From Taenia hydatigena (taxonomy: Eukaryota; Platyhelminthes; Cestoda; Cyclophyllidea; Taeniidae), in contig JADWOT020001383.1 of assembly GCA_036345935.2 (NCBI GenBank), forward strand, positions 1 to 64,000: 64,000 nucleotides of DNA. The letters run 5' to 3'. Positions 50,373 through 62,789 of the stretch are shown piece after piece (the stretch's first letter is position 1; every line of letters begins with the position of its first letter). The position numbers and the translations under genes were made by a program. The notes below the pieces were generated by a model. The model did no database searches. It was not told the origin of the DNA and saw only the letters and a program-made list of their open reading frames with translations.

Positions 50373-50738
50373 ATGGGAGCTGATTTTACTATTAGCATCA
50401 TTTTTTTGGTGTATAAGAGACAATTAGTTTTCCTGAAGTTACCAAACAATACGAATTCGATGCGAATGGTAGCGGATTTTGATGATAGTGTAAAATATGC
50501 ATTACTATTCTATCGTATAAATTATCCCCAAAAATCAAACTCCTCATGTTTCTTTGCAATTATGAAAAGTAGAACCTCAGTGAGAGGTTATGGCAAATGC
50601 ATCGCGTTATTAAATGGGAAATACATTAAAGTAAATGGGAGCGGCCCACTTTGGCCAACCACGCTAAGGGTTGACAGGGGATATTCGGTTGATAAATTTA
50701 TGGGCAACTTAGCATTGTACCGATTAGACACTCGTTAG
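50373..50738 (+). CDS. Uncertain ORF, 121 aa
   Basis: ATG at 50373 directly follows an in-frame TAA. The first 20 residues (MGADFTISIIFLVYKRQLVF) are hydrophobic and could be a signal anchor; the rest is a mixed, basic sequence without known motifs. About four frames of this length are expected by chance in the window. Two further plus-strand frames (50897-51118 with one membrane-like span, and 51704-52096) follow, so a plus-strand gene across 50.3-52.1 kb is possible but not demonstrated. Confidence 0.2.
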   Translation: MGADFTISIIFLVYKRQLVFLKLPNNTNSMRMVADFDDSVKYALLFYRINYPQKSNSSCFFAIMKSRTSVRGYGKCIALLNGKYIKVNGSGPLWPTTLRVDRGYSVDKFMGNLALYRLDTR

Positions 50739-51703
50739 AAAGTCTATCAAAATCACATTTTGGATTTGTGCGACATCAGCAACCAATCCGCTAACACTGG
50801 AAAGTTCTGGATTCTAAAACATTTACCATGCGCATAGGGCATTCAGAGAAAATGCCTCTTTTACTGCATGCCAAAACATAGTTGTAAGGCCTTGTATTGG
50901 AGCTTACGAATTCATTCATGCTCAAGTCAAGCACTAATTCAGGAAATGCTAGTTGGAACTTTGGGACGGCATATGGTGCATTATCTAGTGTTCTTGATTC
51001 CACAATCATTTTATCTTTCATTTGCAACGCATTTCTATTGTGGTTGCGCTTTAAGATTAGCATAGGATTCAAGCGAAAGGAAGAAATTGAAATCTCATCA
51101 CATTTGACATTTATTTAACTTTGCGTTTGCGTAAAGGTCTAACGGAAAGATTGAGTAGTGAAAACCTGTGTTTGCTAAAGCTGTATATTATGCCTATGTT
51201 TATGATGAGGGGTCACATGTGCAGACTTCAAACCTTTTCTACGCGCAAGTACCTGCAGACATGAAATGGGTTCACAAATTGATACGACTCGCGGCCAAAC
51301 TAAAATACTTAGGCGCTTGCCTGTTTTTTTTTTGTTAAACTTCTAATCAGAGGTCATGGAGTTACATTTTTGATATTAGTGATGACAATTCGCTGACAAA
51401 GCAATCATAAACAAATTCAATTAAATAAAATCACTACAACCATCTCATCAGTATTCCAGAAAGTAACCTCAACTAGGCATTTATCTACTTAAAATTAACA
51501 AGAAACTTGCTTGCAGGGAACAGACAGTAGTCTTTTACTTTAATCATTATCATGATGTCTAACACAAAAAATTGTCCGATTATTTGATAAAACTCGCTAG
51601 TGGAACTACCAGTCGCCATGCAGGTGGGCACATTGAGCTAAGTTATTTAAGCATTGAAAGTAAATGGTAACTCGCAAAACACTACCAAAATCAGCAATAT
51701 TGA

Positions 51704-52096
51704 TTGATTGGGTACCTTTTGCTATTGCTGCCAAATCTCCTTCAATGTCCAGTTGGACATGGCTACTCGCAATCCTATGGCGCCTTAAATGGTTTTCTTG
51801 GCCGAATACACCGTCAATACTCATGGATGTCAGCACTGAGCCTAAAAAGACGCAAAATTCAATTGAGTTTCAAACAATCAACGCCTTGCTCACCTTTTAT
51901 TTGCAAAATGGTTAGCGGCCTTTCACCTTTCTCAAAAAATACCAGGGAAGCAGGCAAGTGCTTGTTTAAAATGAAATGCTATAAACGGATACTTGCGCGT
52001 TGGATGCAAGCCCTAGAAAAAACTGTTGAAGTCCACCGCTTTGATATAAATGCCATGAAAGCTAAACTAAATTTCCGCAATAAATTTAGCTCATAA
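51704..52096 (+). CDS. Uncertain 3' coding segment before AATAAA
   Basis: A 130-codon open stretch with no ATG near its start ends in TAA at 52096. Its last third is basic with regular hydrophobic residues (KCYKRILARWMQALEKTVEV), compatible with a helical tail. AATAAA occurs about 20 bases after the stop, as expected at a 3' end. A second frame over the same bases (51664-51915) also looks acceptable and could be joined by a very short intron, so the exact structure is open. No family was recognised. Confidence 0.25.
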   Translation: MIGYLLLLLPNLLQCPVGHGYSQSYGALNGFLGRIHRQYSWMSALSLKRRKIQLSFKQSTPCSPFICKMVSGLSPFSKNTREAGKCLFKMKCYKRILARWMQALEKTVEVHRFDINAMKAKLNFRNKFSS

Positions 52097-52261
52097 ACGT
52101 ACCCGATTTCTTAATAAAAAAATAATCCGAATTACTTCAATTAATATAAACATAACCTTACCCCATGAAAGCTTTTGTCCTTCTTAGTTCTGATTTGATT
52201 AAGAGCAGTGGCTCATTTAAGAACAAGCTATTACTCTTGGGTTTTGATGGCTAGCAAGCAT

Positions 52262-52286
52262 TTATTTGCTTTTATTAAGCAAATAA
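52262..52286. repeat. Perfect hairpin, 10-bp stem, 5-base loop
   Basis: TTATTTGCTT and AAGCAAATAA are exact reverse complements around the loop TTATT. It is the third element of this exact geometry in the window. Confidence 0.8.
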
Positions 52287-54557
52287 CATTATGATAAAGC
52301 ATATGTATCCAAGTTAGCTTAGGAATAAGTCTTGTGGCTAAGCTTTCGTTTATCTGGGAATGTCTGCAACTCAAGAAACATGGCTGCTTTGATTTTGTAG
52401 GACAATCCCTAATAAGCTAATGCTTACTAGTTCGATTGGCTCACATAAAACTTTCATGTACGTTAAGCGCACAATTAACAAACTAACGTCTCCAGCCAGT
52501 TAAGTGTTATAGGCAAAGGAGATCGCCATCGCTGACAATTCTCCTCGACTTCGTTTACCTTGCTCCCAGACTCCTTAAATATAGGCTTGCGCTTAGACCC
52601 AATTTCTTGCAGCTGTGACAAAAATGAACCAGCAGCAAGTACGAACTTATGCCAACGATTTTGTTTCAGCTTATTATTTTCTTATAGCAAGCCATCATTT
52701 TTATCTCTCGTTTTAATATTTAGGCGACATTGCCGCAGATATCCTTTGTGGATAACTAAGAATTTAGTAGTACACAACAGATAGTAAAAGCAATTGAGTT
52801 TGAAAATCTTGCGCATAGAGGATGAGAATTGCGTACCGAAAAAAAAGCTGGAGAACAGCAAAAATCTGTTTAACGAATTGCTACCGGTTGTCATTGAAAG
52901 CCACCCCCACATAACATGATCGCTGTGCCTGTTCTCGAATCCATACCAACAGCTTGATCTTTTAATATGGATTCGCAACATTTTCAAATGCTTACACATG
53001 CATTCCAATTATGATGCACCTACGATTACCACGAAACTCAGTGAAGATACTCACTCAGCATAGAACCTCTTTACTCGATGGGCAAATACCGATTTGCATG
53101 CCCTTCGTCATCGAGGTTTTTGGCCTCATGCATTAATACCAGGGGGAGGAATGCGTAACGTGGCGTAAATGTGCTTCTTGGTAGAATGATCTGGAAATCG
53201 GGCTATGCAAAAGCGCAGAAATGTCGACTTATTTACTCATGACTGATAATAATTTTGCGCCTGTAGGAAGCTTAGACCTTAAATGAAATGCGCCATATGA
53301 GTTAGGATTCCCTCACTACGGTCTCGGCTGCCCTTAGCATTAACAGTTTTATCGAGAAATGATATAAAATGCCCACTTTGGTGGATGAGTTTGCGGTCGA
53401 TCAGAGTGCTGCATAGCTAGCTTACGTATGCGCATTCACATAAGGCACGTGGTAACCTTTAGAGGAACTATTTAAGAACTTCTACTTGTATATTTAAAGC
53501 ACCCTTCGTTATGCTTCATGATAGTTTCCTTACTTCGGTGCCCAAAAGTATTAATGAGTTTCGTTGCCTCATAAATCGCCCAAGTTTCTTCCCTGTTAAC
53601 TCATTTTCATAACAAGAATACTTCACATTTAGAAACAAACGTGATTAATTCAAAATTACCTCTCAAAATTTAAAACGCTGCTGCTTCAAAACTGTAACGT
53701 CGAAGATAATCGTGGTTTAATCGTGATGAAGGTGCAGTAGGCCAAATCCATATGGCAAATGATTTCTACACCCCATGAGGCCAAGATTTTTGCATAGTCT
53801 GTATCCATCTTTTGCGTATCAGACACGTTGGAGTAAATGGAGATAGTACAAAAGCGTCGTTGTCCATTATGGAACGCTAAAATAGCACACCTCGTGACGT
53901 GAATTACTTGAAATAGTATACATTGTGAGAGATTGTGGTCAAGGACTGATTTAATAGCTGTCTTTAAATCCTTTTCAATGGGATTCATGATGTACATGGA
54001 CTTTGATAAAGTTGGCTTTTATTGGACAATCGCACACATCGTTGGAACTGGCAAAATATTGACGCCACTTATGCTTTACTAAATTTGCTACATGTGATGC
54101 CAGTCGTATAGTTGACTTTTTACCCTAGTTAGGTTTTCGTAATGCTTCTGCCGGTAGAGTGTTGCAAAGCAACCTAATTGCATTTATATGGCACAATAAT
54201 CTGCTGGAGAACCAAGGGATTCCAAATACCTTTGTTGTTTGACATCAGTCACTCCTGACATTATCATCGTGCCGCGAATTAAAGGAAACAAGGACCCATG
54301 TGGGTGGTTAACAGTCCAAAATATCCAAACCCAACATAAACAGAGCAATGCAATTTAAATAAAAATGCTAAATCTCATAATGGATACGGCAGCTGAATCA
54401 ACGGAGATAAAGCTAGCTTAAAAAATAAAAGAGCTGCGTTTCAAGGGCAGACAAACGAGAGTCAGTGCCATGTGAGGAGTGTCAGAAGCCAAGCGCTTAT
54501 GAGAACTAATTTAACCAGAAGTCGGGGCGATTAATTGATATGACGGTGCTATCGGCT

Positions 54558-54587
54558 ATTGGCCATGCAAACTTTGCATTAGCCAAT
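54558..54587. repeat. Compact inverted repeat with ATGCAAA arms
   Basis: ATTGGC, then ATGCAAA, pair with TTTGCAT, then GCCAAT, around a central C, with a 1-base/2-base bulge between the two stem parts: 13 paired bases in 30. The inner arms resemble the octamer ATGCAAAT core, and the outer arms are a CCAAT-type motif on the minus strand. Confidence 0.65.
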
Positions 54588-57500
54588 TCGTGCGCGATTA
54601 AGTGCATAAAATCTGTGTAAGACATAAGTCTTGATGTCATGAATCAACATGGGTGAGTGCAGATACACAACACAAAGAGGACACCCATCCGAACATTGAG
54701 AAATGATACCTAATGGAAAGTTGAATTGGATTGCTTTGCAAATAGCACACAGGCTACTTACCTTTAAGTGCACCGACTATCTTATAAAGTCGACAAGGAT
54801 TAGGAAAGTTGTGATGCAATATCAATTCTCAGTCTGGTTTACAGCAGCAGAGAAGTCAAAAAAGCTTTGGCAACTTGTACCTAATCATAATTTAATGAAA
54901 TCAGCCTCTCTTTGCAACTCGATGGTAAAGTCTGTGGCACATTAATGCCTGATGGTCCTCGTAGCACATCACGCTATATTGCTCATCGTAAGAATTTAGT
55001 AGACACTAAAATTTTCCCCATAGACTGATGTGATGGTTTTACACGAAGACTTAATTCCGTGGATGATTTTACCAAGCATACTTGGTGCTCTGCTTCGACA
55101 GTTAAATAAATGCAAAGTAACTCCAAACTCTACGATCAGACTATACCAGCGCTTTTTAGATGAAGTATCTTAAGTAGTACTTGTGATTCAGTGTCTCTAT
55201 AGATTCAGCAAAGTCGCATTCCTCACTTCAACAAAACATTTCATGATGAGCGCGATTTGACAAGATCACGGCTGCCTGAAGCTACCCTCCTGCATCCATA
55301 GTGAAGGTTGGAGTATGAACGATACGCGTAAACAAGATACATGCCAGCAGGCCGAAACGCAGCTGGCCACTTGTTGGTCACTAAGACTTCGGGATAATAT
55401 TGATGAAGCATGAAGAGTTCTACGCTGCCGTGTCAAAAACACATTTTATCTGCCATAGACATCAAAATAATGTTGTTTGAGGACCCTCATCCACTTAAAT
55501 AACCTCTCTTGAAATATTACTAACCCCGTATTAATTAAGCAGAGTAGCAAGGATTTGTGCATTAATGAGCTTGGCTTAAGTAATATTTGCACTGCTGGGG
55601 GATGAGTAGGATAACATTAAGGACTTGGACTCCTTTTTGTAGGAGATGTCAGACCCTCGCAGTAAATAAGGCTACATTAATTTTACTCACATTGTAATTG
55701 AGGCGAAAATGGAGGGAATAAAGCAAACATTAAGCAGGGCAATATTAAGTCTAAGAGGTCACTTCGATGTTAGGCAGACAGGAATCAAGAGCGAGCGGCG
55801 CTGATCTTACTTCATAGCAACCTGCAATGGAAGGTGATTTGTTCGGTAATAATGAAGGTATGATATTACACACTGATGACTGAGCTAAGCGATAAATTAA
55901 GCATGGACTATGGACATGTAAGCAAAAATGATCAGTGGAGTCGTGGAATCTACCTGATATCCACTGCTAGTAGCATGGCCTCCATCCGACTCTACTAAAA
56001 AACCATGCTTGTGAGGATAAGGCGTGATAAATGTGCACTACGTAACTCAAGATCTCAACGCATGCATATAAGGAAATGCAATGAATACAATCCGATAAGA
56101 ACTTACCATTCGGCCCTGTTCTAAGTAAAGTGTCGTAAGTAAGAACAGCGCTGCCATTTCCCACGGCTACTGTCTCCATTGAGTATAGTGCATTGGGATG
56201 CAGTTGATTAATAATGAGCTGTTCCCTGTCTACTTTTGCCAACGTGAACTTCAATTTATCCAGAACTTAAACTTGAGTGTAAATTACTTCGACATATTCT
56301 ACGCCGCGGTCAATCAAATTCTGTGCATTCCAAGTCAGCAAAAACGCATTGTATTTCACTTGGATCCAATGAAACACTTGCTTGACGGAATTTGTGCCTT
56401 CCGTTACGTCTTCTAAAATCCAACATCATACGGTGAGCATGTTTAAGGCTTCCCGTTTTAATTAGCTTGGGTTTGTAAAGCACTAGCCTTTAACGGCAGG
56501 ACATTTATGCTCGTGTTTGCCATGACGTTGGTGTATCTGCCTTCAAAATGCGTGAATGTGGATGTATGAACTGCCAAGTGCTGGGGTTAGAGAGGATTAT
56601 TATCTAGTGGTCGTCATCTCATTATGCACTAAAAGGTCGAACAAGGGAAACATAGGTGAGAATGCCGCTGCCATGGCAAAAACGGCATATTCATGCATGC
56701 AGGTGCAAAAATAGAAATGTGTGCAAAATAATAGTTGAGATTTTGACTAGGAATATGGCTGAAATTGATGTTTTACCGCTACAGCTCTGCTTTTTAGTGC
56801 GAGGGAGGAGGAGTGAATGAAACAGTTAGTAATCCGAATTCGAATGGGAATGGCAGATGCAATCGGCAAGCATTTCCTTCTCACATCCAACACCAATTTC
56901 CACACTAATGATTATCATTGGCATTAGCGACTTTTGCGTTTAGATCCACGTTTGGTGCCTGCGTTACAGTCATAGCGAAAGATTACAGTTTGAACCGGCT
57001 GTTCTAAGTGCGTATCCCTTTCATTTTCCTCAATCCGTGCAAACTTTGATTCATGTGCTCGCATATTCACAATAAAATGTCATTGGCACAATACCAGTTT
57101 GCGTCAAATGCTACTGCATATGTGCTGAGCAAAAGGATATGTTAGATGGCAGCGTACCATCAGCTCCTCCCAATTCTGCAGTGAATACCGAGACCGCCAA
57201 CAATAGGAGACAGAATCGAGTCATCATCTTCAATATTGTAATTGTTTTCAGGCACAAATCATGGTGTATTTATAAGAGTGCTCCACATTCAATCCAGCCT
57301 ATGAGCTGCCTTAACCATGATCTACAAATCCAATTCGCCTGCAACGATTGCGCGCATGGCGTGACGAGATGCGTGGGTACTCACACATCCATCTATCACG
57401 CTTCTTATCAATAGGGCGCACAAAGACGCGGTCTAAGTGCGTAATAATAATATCATCCCATGCACACTGCTCATCGATATTGGCACAACTCAAAGGTGTT

Positions 57501-59910
57501 CGCAAAATAAATGCTACTACATTCATAGCTTTATCACTACGTCTTGTCAAACACTTTGTCATCAGCAGCCACCACAATTTTGCGTTCCATTTAAATTAGC
57601 GTTTGGCTTGTACTAGGGTAAAAGTGATTAATCTATACAAAATCAGTCGCCTGCTTTCAGTCCATCTATTTGCCGTTAACCCTGCCGTTTAGAATACCTT
57701 AGGCATTTTTCATACTCACGTAGGTTGTACTAGTTCTAACCTCTCGGTAGCAAAACGGGATTAAAAGGATATTTGCATTGACGCGCTGAGGCATTATTGA
57801 TGCGCCATTGAAGGAAATTCGAAGCAGTGGATAATATGTGAATAAATGATTGTCAGCGAGAATTCAATTGCATTCTACATGGACATCGCTGTCAGAAGAG
57901 GCGAGAGTGTTGATTAGCATCAATGAACATTACTTTGCCTTAAAATCGAGGATGAGATAGACTGCAACACTGCCTAGGTTGTTTTCCCACAGCAGTAATA
58001 TCAACCTTGCTATTGGAAGTGCTGATCTATGAGAGGCAGTGGTGTCACATTTGAGTCAAGAAAGCGCAAAGTAGGTAGGCCAGTTGTTTTGCCGTGGAGT
58101 GGAGTCTGATCGGGCCGAAAAGCACAAGGTGCTTGCATAAGCGCATAGCTCTGGCCGTCGGGAGTAATTCCTCGTGACATGTTCTGCTGCAAGTCCAAAA
58201 CAAGTAGTGGCTAAATTGCGCAGACCATGTCAGCTCCATGAGTCGAGCATTGAACCTCACAGAGCACAGTCATGTAATATATTTTACCTGAGAATCCGGA
58301 CAGACTTTTGCTTTCACATACAATGCCACAGTCTGGTAAAGCAATGCACTGAGATAGTAGCTTGGCTAAAATAATAGGTTGGCGAGATTGGGCCGCCAAA
58401 ATGAGCCTAATGAGTGTTGTAGGAAATTAAAAGGGGGTAGACGTTTTATCGGCAAAGTATTCTCCTCAGTAGCAGCAAGTTGACTGTTGTGGCTGAATAA
58501 TTTTGCCTAAGATAGCAGTGAATCACATGCCAGAAAGGAGGTCAAATTGAGTCACTCACACTGGCTGCAACGTGACAGAAGCGCTGCGGGTTCATCATTA
58601 CGACCACAGCCCTAGTGATATGCAATGTTAAATGCCTTACTGCAAGGCCTTAATCAATGGATCGTAACATTCACAATCGGCGCCGATGCTCTCATATATG
58701 AGCATGAATGTGCTTAAAGAATAAGGCGTTGAGCTGGAATGCACCTCCGGGTCGACGAAACCGAAAGGAAAAGGACTCTTTCTGCTGCCCTACTCTACAG
58801 TTGAAAGCTTTCGTTCATCATCCTCTAGATTTGCTGATTTGAAACCTCTTCAATCGGTACGTTCGAAGCCTCCTTGCGAAGCCTACACACGACACCAGAA
58901 CTTTCAAATGCCTTTATCTATTGACGTGCCAACTAGCTTTGGTGACAGCTCCGTTATCATTCTTCGAGCCAATGCAGCAGAGAAGCGGTGTTCATATTTT
59001 GTAAAGTTGTACTTTACGCAGATTATAGACTGACCACAGCCTATTAAGTGAAAGAATTTAGTGATGGCTGGGTAATCTGGCTCACCCACCTTAGCATGGG
59101 CAGCATAAGCTACTTTGTAAGAACGGCTAGGCGATTCCGCACAGGATAGAACTCGCTAGCGTTTTTCTACCCAAATTTCGTTTTTCCCGGCTTCGTATCA
59201 TGCACATAGCAAATTGTGCGATGCCTATTTGGTCCTAATCATTCGTACCCAAAATCGGCCTTTCTTAAATAAATTTTGGCTCAACTGTTGCATTCGCAAA
59301 ATTAATTATGGCAAGACTGAACATCGTTTTCAGCTGCATGCAATTTACATTTACGCAACAACAACAAATTTGCTGTTCCCAGTTACTTTGTTTTTTTTTA
59401 AAATTAGTGCCACTCAGTGCCGATATTACTGGGCTATTTATGAGCCGTTTGTCTAAATGACAAAGAGTCTCAGATGCAGGCCAAAAAGTCCTAGCAGCTT
59501 GATAAGAGTGAGATTGATTACAGCGATCGACATGCGTAAACAGACTCCATAAGTGGGGAGTGTTAAGGTGATTGAGATCCAAACAAATGCAACGTTATTT
59601 ACAGGCAGAGGCATCCACTAGCGGGAATAAACTTACCTGCTGCAAAACCCTCTCCGTCTTTGAGTTTAACAGGCCTCTCCTCTCCAAAGATCTGCGTACT
59701 AAATGCCAAAACGTTTGATCATCTACGACAAACGGCTATGTAGTGATGTACACTTAAAAGAAAAATCTTTTTTTCTTCTGGCAATCAGCCTTCGCTTAGG
59801 TCGCGTACAACTCTTATACTCTGCTTTGAAATATGTCGCAGTGCCAATGAAAGTAAAAAGAGAAAGACCATAACCAACGCTAAATGCTGTTACCATTTAT
59901 TCAGGCTTCG

Positions 59911-59935
59911 ATATATATATATATATATATATATA
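59911..59935. repeat. AT dinucleotide microsatellite
   Basis: A perfect alternating AT run of 25 bases, the longest dinucleotide repeat in the window. Confidence 0.95.
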
Positions 59936-60471
59936 ATGACTGTAAATTTTTAGGCTATCTTAAAGTAGCGAATTCTGTGCCAGGAATGGTGGCGCATCCA
60001 ATAAGATTGTCGAAACTAGAAACCACTGATACGAATGCTTAATCATCTATCAAAAATAGTCACCAATTTTATTAACTTTATATGCTTGTAAAACAATAAT
60101 TGTCTTATACTAATTATTATTTCCTAAAACCCTGAAATTGATTAAATTGTGCTTCTTCCCTGTCCCCCCATGCAGTATGTTGAGCTGCGAATTGTACGAA
60201 TACAGTTTTGTTTCCCAAAGTTCCCTAATGTGAGCTGCAGTCGTTCTTTGTTAAATTTGGCATTCAAAACCAAGAAAAAAGAGGACAGCAGAATTCCATC
60301 TAGTCGTTTATAACTTGAGGAGTACTTGGAAAAGTGTCAGTTTTTACCTCTACTGTAACAAAACACGACAAACAGCATTAATTCCATGCCAACAGCAGTT
60401 GAGAGCCTGTGCGTGCCATGCATTTGTAGGCGCTGGCTTGAATTATCTTAAAATGTCATTTAGCCTGAATA

Positions 60472-60774
60472 TTGAGATGGAGGGCAGGAGGATGCGGTCA
60501 CGGAAAGCGTTGCAATAAAAGGAGAGGCTTTATCGATCGTCTGCTCCTTGCACCATTTAAGTATATGGTCAGAAGAGTGAAGGTGTCAAAAGGCTGTGGG
60601 ATAGACGGTAATAAATTTGATCACAAAACGGCAGCGCAGTACATGAGGGAGGAAGGCATCATAAGCTGCAGTCATGTTGCGTTGGTGTTGGGTATTATGG
60701 TCCCTTTGTTTATGCACCGGTCTCCTTACGTCTTCCTTATGCACTGCTGCGAGTCACCTCAGTTCACCTCATGA
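60472..60774 (+). CDS. Possible upstream exon of the 61-62.8 kb gene
   Basis: An open frame of 100 codons includes a basic segment (RLLLAPFKYMVRRVKVSK), a mixed middle and a hydrophobic span (SHVALVLGIMVPLFM) before its TGA. The protein-like character, strand and distance fit the candidate exons downstream, but neither edge has a splice site I would defend. It is listed as a lead only. Confidence 0.2.
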   Translation: MRWRAGGCGHGKRCNKRRGFIDRLLLAPFKYMVRRVKVSKGCGIDGNKFDHKTAAQYMREEGIISCSHVALVLGIMVPLFMHRSPYVFLMHCCESPQFTS

Positions 60775-60890
60775 ATCGAGAACTTCCGCAAGATATCGAC
60801 TCTGTAACAAGGTGTTAAAGCCCAATTTTTGTCATTTCTGGTACTAAGTGAACAATAGAGTGCAGCTATATACAACAACTATCACTGTAG

Positions 60891-61253
60891 GCCCCTTATG
60901 CACGGGTCAGACCTAATCTGCCTACCCTACTTGAAGTGCGTGCTTTGCTAATTTACGAGAGAACTGCCCCACGCACGTGGCAAAGAATAGCATCAGCCAT
61001 GACCTGCTGCCACCATATCCTGCCATTAGTTGTCACCCGCACTGATTTTCTGTTCTCGCTGATTGCATCATATGTTATCACCCTGAAGGCTAGTCTTCGG
61101 ACAAAGAGGGGTGAGACACGACGAGCCTACATCAGCGGTACCCACTGGATGCAAAAGTTACTATTAAGTCACATGGCACCTCAGTCTCAACAAAAGTTAA
61201 ATTTTCTTTTTCATTCCTGTATCTTAAGCACTCCATTTATTATGCCGGATTAA
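60891..61253 (+). CDS. Candidate exon, unknown protein
   Basis: The acceptor TATCACTGTAG ends at 60890 and the frame is open from the first base, reading APYARVRPNLPTLLEVRALL and then a Thr/Arg-rich linker and a hydrophobic stretch (FLFSLIASYVITL). A GTGAGA donor at 61111 would end the exon after 220 bases; without it the frame runs to TAA at 61253. It lies on the same strand and about 0.6 kb upstream of the four-exon chain at 61878, and could be an earlier exon of the same gene. No family was recognised. Confidence 0.35.
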   Translation, partial: APYARVRPNLPTLLEVRALLIYERTAPRTWQRIASAMTCCHHILPLVVTRTDFLFSLIASYVITLKASLRTKRGETRRAYISGTHWMQKLLLSHMAPQSQQKLNFLFHSCILSTPFIMPD

Positions 61254-61877
61254 AGCCGAGTATTGTAACAACGCCTTACGCGGCCGTGCTGATACACAAG
61301 ACAGGTATTTTTATCCTACTTTCCAGATTTGCTTTAATGGATAAATTGAATGATGTAATGCGTATGTTTTTACGTTCCCCTTAAGATTCATGACTAAATT
61401 TCTATAAAGGTTGCATACATTTCCCCGCTTTATTAATGTGCTTTCCCTATTTCGTACAAATTTAGGCCACGATTGCTATTTGCACGCAAATACCTTTACA
61501 AACTTTGCTTACTTGATTACAAATTTTTAGCGATAAGCACTCAGTGACTGCGAACCTTGTGACGAAACAAGCGATCGCTCACCTGAGAAAGAAGTGAGTT
61601 CTAAAATGCTAAATGGTTATCACTAAGTCCTTCCAGTAATTTTACAAAAACGTATGACCTAATTCAATTTGTCTACTCCTCTTGAAACGGATAAACGTCG
61701 AACCCATTACTTCCGGCTGCCACAGTTTATCATATTCAGGGCGCTGAAGAGTGGCAAATGGGTTTACGGTTGGCAGCATAGATAGTGGACAAAAAGGCAA
61801 AATCTTGACTTGCACATGAAATTCACACTTCTTTGACAACCAAAACTCTTATGATATATTAAACTGACCCATTGCAG

Positions 61878-62789
61878 AAAATTTTGGCATTCTCGATGGG
61901 TTACGAACAAAGAGCTCACGTTCTACTGAATGCACGTAGAACAATATGCGAATACCTCAGCCCTTTTGGCATAGCAAGCATTTGCGTTGCACTGCCGGAG
62001 TGGAAATCGGTTATCCTTTTGGAAAATCAACATTTATACATGAGCAAGTGGAATTAGATTAGCAAACATGTCCCCGCAGCTCTGTTGTCGCATTCGCAGT
62101 CACCATCCCTCTTGAGGATTAACGAATGCATAGAACAACATTTTGAACAAGTGAAATTCCATCTTCGGTTTCCATCCCTTCCTGTCCCCACGAATGCCTT
62201 TAAAAGGGAAGACTGCGTTTTAATAGAGTCCGCAATGAACACCAAAGTGCTGGCTCCTCCAGGCTTGACTCATTCGATGCTTGTGGAATTATCAATGAGA
62301 ATAGTTAATTCCACTCGAAACACTGTGATAGCTGTTAGTGTAATGCGCCTCTTCAAAGTCATATTTTGTGTTACCTGAAAAGTACAGGCTCATTTTGCGC
62401 CTCCTTAAGGGCAGCGAATTTGAACGGCGTCAAGAAGGAAGATTAAGGCTAGCTGATTATGATTGCGCTTTCTATGTTATTAAACTTTCATCGCTCCTGC
62501 AGCATTGTCTGAATGTTAGGGCTGAATTGCACGACATAATGTCAAACCTCTCTTTTCTGATCAGGCATTTGGAATTATCATAATTGAAGACGAAGAACGC
62601 AAGAAGATTAGTGGGATGAAGTTCTTCTTAGACTGTGCCAATAAACTTGGCTTCATGGGTAACTCACCTCTGATGTCTGCACCAATGAACTGGCAAATGT
62701 GGTGCATTCGGGAGGATGTTACTCGGATCGCTAATTGCAGAGAATTATTTAAATGGGCATGTCAAGATGTCATTTGGAGGCGCATGTAA
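61878..62789 (+). CDS. Candidate four-exon 3' gene end, about 238 codons
   Basis: Proposed exons are 61878-62009, 62100-62303, 62359-62514 and 62565-62789. All introns (90, 55 and 50 bases) fall between codons, and the joined frame is open to TAA at 62789. Acceptors CCCATTGCAG, GTCGCATTCGCAG, CTCTTCAAAG and CTCTCTTTTCTGATCAG are fair to strong, the last being the best. The donors are weak but alike: GTTATC, GTTAAT, GTTAGG. The last exon reads naturally (KFFLDCANKLGFMGNSPLM, then MNWQMWCIREDVTRI, ending CQDVIWRRM), and the third is basic (PEKYRLILRLLKGSEFERR). No signal peptide or membrane span is obvious in these exons. I do not recognise the protein. If the introns are wrong, the same data would look like a frameshifted pseudogene, because neighbouring frames overlap by a few bases. 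Confidence 0.4.

Larger units (their letters stand above)
52300..60300. other. Long stretch with no recognised gene
   Basis: Frames up to 108 codons (52682-53008 and 53686-53997 minus; 59265-59582 minus) are within chance and overlap other frames. The stretch includes an inverted repeat at 54558-54587 and an AT microsatellite at 59911-59935. A purine-rich plus-strand segment after CTGCTTTTTAG near 56793 has a good acceptor look but no partner. Confidence 0.4.
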
